A DNA stretch of 64,000 nucleotides from Amycolatopsis arida. Lineage in GTDB: Bacteria > Actinomycetota > Actinomycetes > Mycobacteriales > Pseudonocardiaceae. Below are positions 61,144-64,000 of the stretch, piece after piece. Position numbers and translations under genes: made by a program. A model generated the notes under the pieces. That model was not told where the DNA came from. It made no database searches and saw nothing but the letters and a program-made list of their open reading frames with translations. Numbering within the stretch: the stretch's first letter is position 1; every line of letters begins with the position of its first letter. Location: positions 1 to 64,000 of the forward strand of contig NZ_FOWW01000008.1 of NCBI RefSeq assembly GCF_900115565.1, written 5' to 3'.

Positions 61144-61149
61144 TCGAGT

Positions 61150-61180
61150 GTCCGCCATCAAGGCTCCCTTGGTGGCGGAC
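61150..61180 (+). terminator. hairpin after the acyl-CoA operon
   Basis: GTCCGCCATCAAGG (61150-61163) pairs with CCTTGGTGGCGGAC (61167-61180) with a single G-U pair and a 3-base loop. It begins 6 bp after the stop of the last dehydrogenase gene and faces the convergent TetR gene. The rest of the 203 bp gap has no gene. Confidence 0.75.
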
Positions 61181-61346
61181 GCCCGCCCCCCCACCAGCCC
61201 AAACGAAGACGCCGCGCGTCACTGTGCTCGCTCGACGCTCCCCTACCGCGCGGGCCACGCCATCGTCCGCGGCGGGGCTCAACGCCCCTCGATGGCGCTC
61301 AACGCGACCATGGGGCCTTGGCGGCAGTAGGGGCGCTGGAAGGCGT

Positions 61347-61964
61347 TCAGGCGGCGGATGGGCGTAGGGAGCCGAGCAGCAGGTCGGCGAAGTGGTCGCC
61401 GATCTGCCGGGCGGAGAGCGCTCCGTCGCTGTGGTACCAGAAGCCGAGGTGGTGCACCGCGCCGAAGAAGTAGTCCACCACCAGGTCCGCGGGCTGGTCG
61501 GTGCGGAACTCGCCGGTCCGCTGGCCCTCCTCGATCAGGGCGCGGAACCGCTCGTGGTAGCGCCGCCGCTCGGCCCGCACCGCCCGCTGCTTGTCCGGGT
61601 TGAGCTGGTGCATGGACTGCAGGAAGATCTTCGTGTCGTCCAGGTTGGCGATGCTGCTCACCACCACGTCGGAGGCCGCCGCGACCAACCGCTCGCGCAC
61701 CGGTGCCTCGGTGGCGGCGAACTTCTCCAGCCGCTCGGTCTGCTCGCGCAGGATCCGGCCGTAGATCTCGTAGAGCAGGTCGTCCTTCGAGTCGAAGTAG
61801 TGGTACATGGCGCCCTTGGTGACGCCGGCGGCCGCGACGATCTCCTGCACCGAGGTGCGGTCGAAGCCCCGCTCCGCGAACAGCCGCGTCGCCACCGCCA
61901 GCAGCCGTCTCGGCACCGTCTCCTCCTGGCCGGCGCTCACCGGGCCGCTCCCCTGCTCGTTCAC
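61347..61964 (-). CDS. TetR-family regulator, probable repressor of the acyl-CoA operon
   Basis: 205 residues. The helix-turn-helix lies at about 15-62 (RLLAVATRLFAERGFDRTSVQEIVAAAGVTKGAMYHYFDSKDDLLYEIY). The ligand domain resembles KstR2/FadR-type regulators of lipid genes (SIANLDDTKIFLQSMHQLN). GTG 61964 is preferred because GGAGGGGC lies 5 bases upstream; ATG/GTG 61979 would be leaderless. It converges with the operon that carries two TetR-type palindromes and may bind one of them. Confidence 0.9.
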   Translation of the reverse strand: MNEQGSGPVSAGQEETVPRRLLAVATRLFAERGFDRTSVQEIVAAAGVTKGAMYHYFDSKDDLLYEIYGRILREQTERLEKFAATEAPVRERLVAAASDVVVSSIANLDDTKIFLQSMHQLNPDKQRAVRAERRRYHERFRALIEEGQRTGEFRTDQPADLVVDYFFGAVHHLGFWYHSDGALSARQIGDHFADLLLGSLRPSAA

Positions 61965-62070
61965 GCCCCTCCTCTCCACCGCGAATCCACCACGAGCCCC
62001 CCGCCGCCCCGCATCCAGCGAAGGATACCGGCGGGCATGGTGGCCGACCGGTCACGACACCGCGCCCGGC

Positions 62071-63576
62071 TCAGACGATCGGGTGCAGCCGGGGGACGTC
62101 TCGCGGACCGTGCCGGCGCAGCTCGGTCCACGCCCTGGCCAGCCGGTCCACCACCTCCGCCAGCACCTCCGGCGGGTGGGTGAACGGGATCCGCAGGTGG
62201 TTGTCGTGCGCCCCGGTGGGGTCCATGGCCGACCCGGGGATCACCTCCACCCCGTGCCGCAGCGCGAGCTGGGCGAACACGTCCGCGCTCTCCCCCGGCA
62301 GCGCCACCCACAGCGACGAGCCGCCGTCGGGCCGCCGCCAGGTCCACTCCGGCAGCCGCTCCCGCAGCAACCGCTCGAGCAACGCGAACCGCTCCCGCTG
62401 GTCGACCGCGCGCCGGCGGGAGATCTCCCCCATCCGCGGCACCAGCCGGGCTGCCACCGCCTGGTCGATCACCGGGGTGCCCAGGTCGGCCAGTGCCTTG
62501 CGCCGCGCGCAGCGCTCGATGAGCTCCACCGGTGCGCGGACCCAGCCGACCCGCAGGCCGCCCCACACCGCCTTGCCGAGCGATTCGACGGTCACCACCT
62601 CCGCCTCGGGCGGCGCGTAGGCGGCCAGCGGCGGCAGGTCGACGGCGTCGGGGGCCAGCGCCCGCCCGGCGTAGGCGTTGTCCTCCAGCACCGGGACGTC
62701 CCACTTGGCGGCCAGCTCCACCACCCGCCGCCGGCGAGCCTCGGATGTCATCAGCCCGGTCGGGTTGTGGTAGGTCGGCATCACGTAGAGCAGCGCGGGC
62801 TCGTGCTCGGCGAGCGCGGCGGCCAGCGGCCGAGGGTCGATCCCCTCGCCGTCCAGCGGCACCGGGACCAGCTCGGCGCCCTGCGCCCGGAACACGTCCA
62901 GGCACGCGGGCCAGCTCGGTGACTCCACCACCACGGTGGCGGACCGGCGCAGGTAGACCTCCGCCACCAGGACCAGTGCCTGATGCGCCCCGGTGGTCAC
63001 CAGCACCTCGTCCGGATGGGTCGGCAGGCCCCGCGCGCTGTGGTACTCGGCGATCGCCTCGCGCAGCGCCGGCAGTCCGCGCGGGTAGTAGCCGTGCGTG
63101 CCGAGCAGGGCGCCGATGTCGTGCGCCGCGACCTCGTCGAGCGCGTCGGCCACCTCGCCGGCGCCGCCCTCGGCGGCACAGGCCAATGAGATGAGTGGAC
63201 CGGGCCCGTCGATGAGCCGCTGGAAGATGCGGCCCGCCTGCCCGCCGCGGACCCGGCCGTCACTGCGCGGCGGGCGGCGGCCACGCCGAACCCTGGTGCC
63301 GCTGCCCTGCCGCCGTTCCACCACGTCGCGCGCGCGCAGCTCGTCGTAGGCGCCGACGACGGTCGCCCTGCTGACCGCCAGTGCCGTGGCCAGCTCCCGT
63401 TCGGCGGGCAGCCGCTCCCCGGCCCGCAGCGCGCCCTCCTCGGCCGCCCTGGCGAGCGCGTCGGCCAGCTTGCGGTACAGCGGCCCCGGCCCGGCGGTCC
63501 AGTCCCCGAGCAGGCCCGCCAGCTCGGCGCCGCGCCGGTAGCACTCCCGCCGAAAACGATCCACTTCTACTGTCAT
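62071..63576 (-). CDS. MocR-type regulator (GntR helix-turn-helix fused to aminotransferase)
   Basis: 501 residues. Residues about 30-100 form a GntR winged helix (YRKLADALARAAEEGALRAGERLPAERELATALAVSRATVVGAYDEL). Residues about 140-490 form a fold-I aminotransferase domain with the PLP lysine in VESLGKAVWGGLRVGW and YHNPTGLMTSEARR. Such proteins sense PLP or an amino compound and usually control a divergent gene. ATG 63576 was chosen from domain length; a frame to 63648 exists. Confidence 0.9.
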   Translation of the reverse strand: MTVEVDRFRRECYRRGAELAGLLGDWTAGPGPLYRKLADALARAAEEGALRAGERLPAERELATALAVSRATVVGAYDELRARDVVERRQGSGTRVRRGRRPPRSDGRVRGGQAGRIFQRLIDGPGPLISLACAAEGGAGEVADALDEVAAHDIGALLGTHGYYPRGLPALREAIAEYHSARGLPTHPDEVLVTTGAHQALVLVAEVYLRRSATVVVESPSWPACLDVFRAQGAELVPVPLDGEGIDPRPLAAALAEHEPALLYVMPTYHNPTGLMTSEARRRRVVELAAKWDVPVLEDNAYAGRALAPDAVDLPPLAAYAPPEAEVVTVESLGKAVWGGLRVGWVRAPVELIERCARRKALADLGTPVIDQAVAARLVPRMGEISRRRAVDQRERFALLERLLRERLPEWTWRRPDGGSSLWVALPGESADVFAQLALRHGVEVIPGSAMDPTGAHDNHLRIPFTHPPEVLAEVVDRLARAWTELRRHGPRDVPRLHPIV

Positions 63577-63590
63577 TGGCTCTACCACCT

Positions 63591-63656
63591 GTCCAATCCC
63601 CGGAGCAGCATAGGTCACGAGCGGGCCACTGGGGAACCGTGGCATCACAATTGGAC
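63591..63656. promoter_or_regulatory. inverted ATTGGAC motifs in a divergent promoter region
   Basis: GTCCAAT at 63591-63597 and ATTGGAC at 63650-63656 face each other across the region between the MocR gene and the small membrane protein gene. Paired motifs of this kind are usual MocR binding sites. The sequence itself is not a consensus that I can name. Confidence 0.5.
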
Positions 63657-63672
63657 TGTTCGGAGGTGCCCG

Positions 63673-63918
63673 ATGATCGGGATGATCGCGTCGACACTGC
63701 TCGTGCTGGTCGTGTGCGCTGAGCTGGTGCTGCTCGGCCGAGCCGTGCCGGCCGCCGCGCCGGCGCTGCCCGCGGGCGCCTCCCGGCTCGAGCGCGACCT
63801 GACCGCCGGGGTGGCCCTGCTGCGGGCCGCCTCCACCGCCTACGCCGAGCGGATCGAGCGCTACCTGACCGAGATGAGCGGCACACCGGCCGGAAGGGCG
63901 ACACCCGGAACGCGATGA
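63673..63918 (+). CDS. small single-helix membrane protein
   Basis: 81 residues with one N-terminal hydrophobic helix (MIASTLLVLVVCAELVLLG) and an amphipathic, helical remainder (LERDLTAGVALLRAAS, then YAERIERYLTEMSG). GGAGGTG lies 5 bases before ATG 63673. It is divergent from the MocR gene and may be its target. No family recognised. The last 82 bases of the window hold nothing recognisable. Confidence 0.68.
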   Translation: MIGMIASTLLVLVVCAELVLLGRAVPAAAPALPAGASRLERDLTAGVALLRAASTAYAERIERYLTEMSGTPAGRATPGTR

Positions 63919-64000
63919 GCAGCCACGCGGCGCGAGGGGCCACGCTCCCTTCGCGCCGGCACCCGGGCCGTGCCCGGCGGTCGTCTCGCGGTGTGCCCGG

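Overview
The window is chromosomal DNA of a high-GC actinobacterium, most likely of the Pseudonocardiaceae (Amycolatopsis/Saccharopolyspora-like). I infer this from the GC-rich codon use, the frequent GTG starts, the conserved actinobacterial 16S leader at the left edge, the actinobacterial lasso-peptide leader motif and the many actinobacteria-restricted small proteins. The family assignment rests on recognition, not on a tree. There are about 57 intact protein genes, one partial 16S rRNA gene, three visibly decayed genes and several repeat or hairpin elements. I saw no tRNA, CRISPR array, insertion sequence or prophage module.

Layout. 1-640: 5' end of a 16S rRNA gene on the minus strand with its leader and promoter region. 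1-9.4 kb: stress and regulatory genes (MEDS/ATPase anti-sigma-type regulator, STAS protein, holin-like membrane protein, secreted GH84 glycosidase, erythromycin-esterase-family enzyme, Cys-rich copper-binding protein, a broken small acidic gene, SRPBCC protein). 9.4-16.4 kb: RNase Z, a six-hairpin glycosidase, a GT2 enzyme, a GH13 glucosidase gene that has lost its middle, and a cation/proton exchanger. 16.4-23.4 kb: a divergent sugar-utilisation locus (ROK regulator, two ABC permeases and a lipoprotein on one strand; a dehydrogenase remnant, a sugar isomerase and a GH63-like hydrolase on the other) around overlapping promoters with an inverted repeat. 23.4-30.6 kb: sensory-rhodopsin-transducer-family protein, HtrA-like protease, glucose dehydrogenase, a secreted protein of unknown role and a second-type ClpC ATPase.

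30.6-36.3 kb is a glycan locus with a heptose flavour: BON-methyltransferase fusion, GmhA-like SIS protein, GT9 glycosyltransferase, bifunctional HldE-type kinase/nucleotidyltransferase and a GT2 enzyme. After a DUF421 membrane protein and a RecQ helicase comes the most interesting element, a compact lasso-peptide gene cluster at 39.2-43.7 kb. Its 35-residue precursor is too short for ordinary gene finding and is followed by cyclase, RRE/PqqD-like protein, B2 protease and ABC exporter genes joined by 4-base overlaps, then a LuxR-type regulator.

44.7-54.9 kb holds hydrolases, a 52-residue zinc ribbon with an apparent CTG start, an M28 peptidase, an M50/CBS protease, an AlkB dioxygenase behind an SOS-type box, a DNA-glycosylase-like protein and several membrane proteins. 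54.9-61.9 kb is a fatty-acid/acyl-CoA catabolic operon (FabG-like reductase, MaoC hydratase, APH-family phosphotransferase, three acyl-CoA dehydrogenases) with two different TetR-type operator palindromes and a convergent TetR gene. One of the dehydrogenases carries an in-frame GC-rich tandem-repeat insertion. The right end has a MocR-type regulator divergent from a small membrane protein. Convergent gene ends repeatedly carry either 21-bp tandem repeats or long hairpins.
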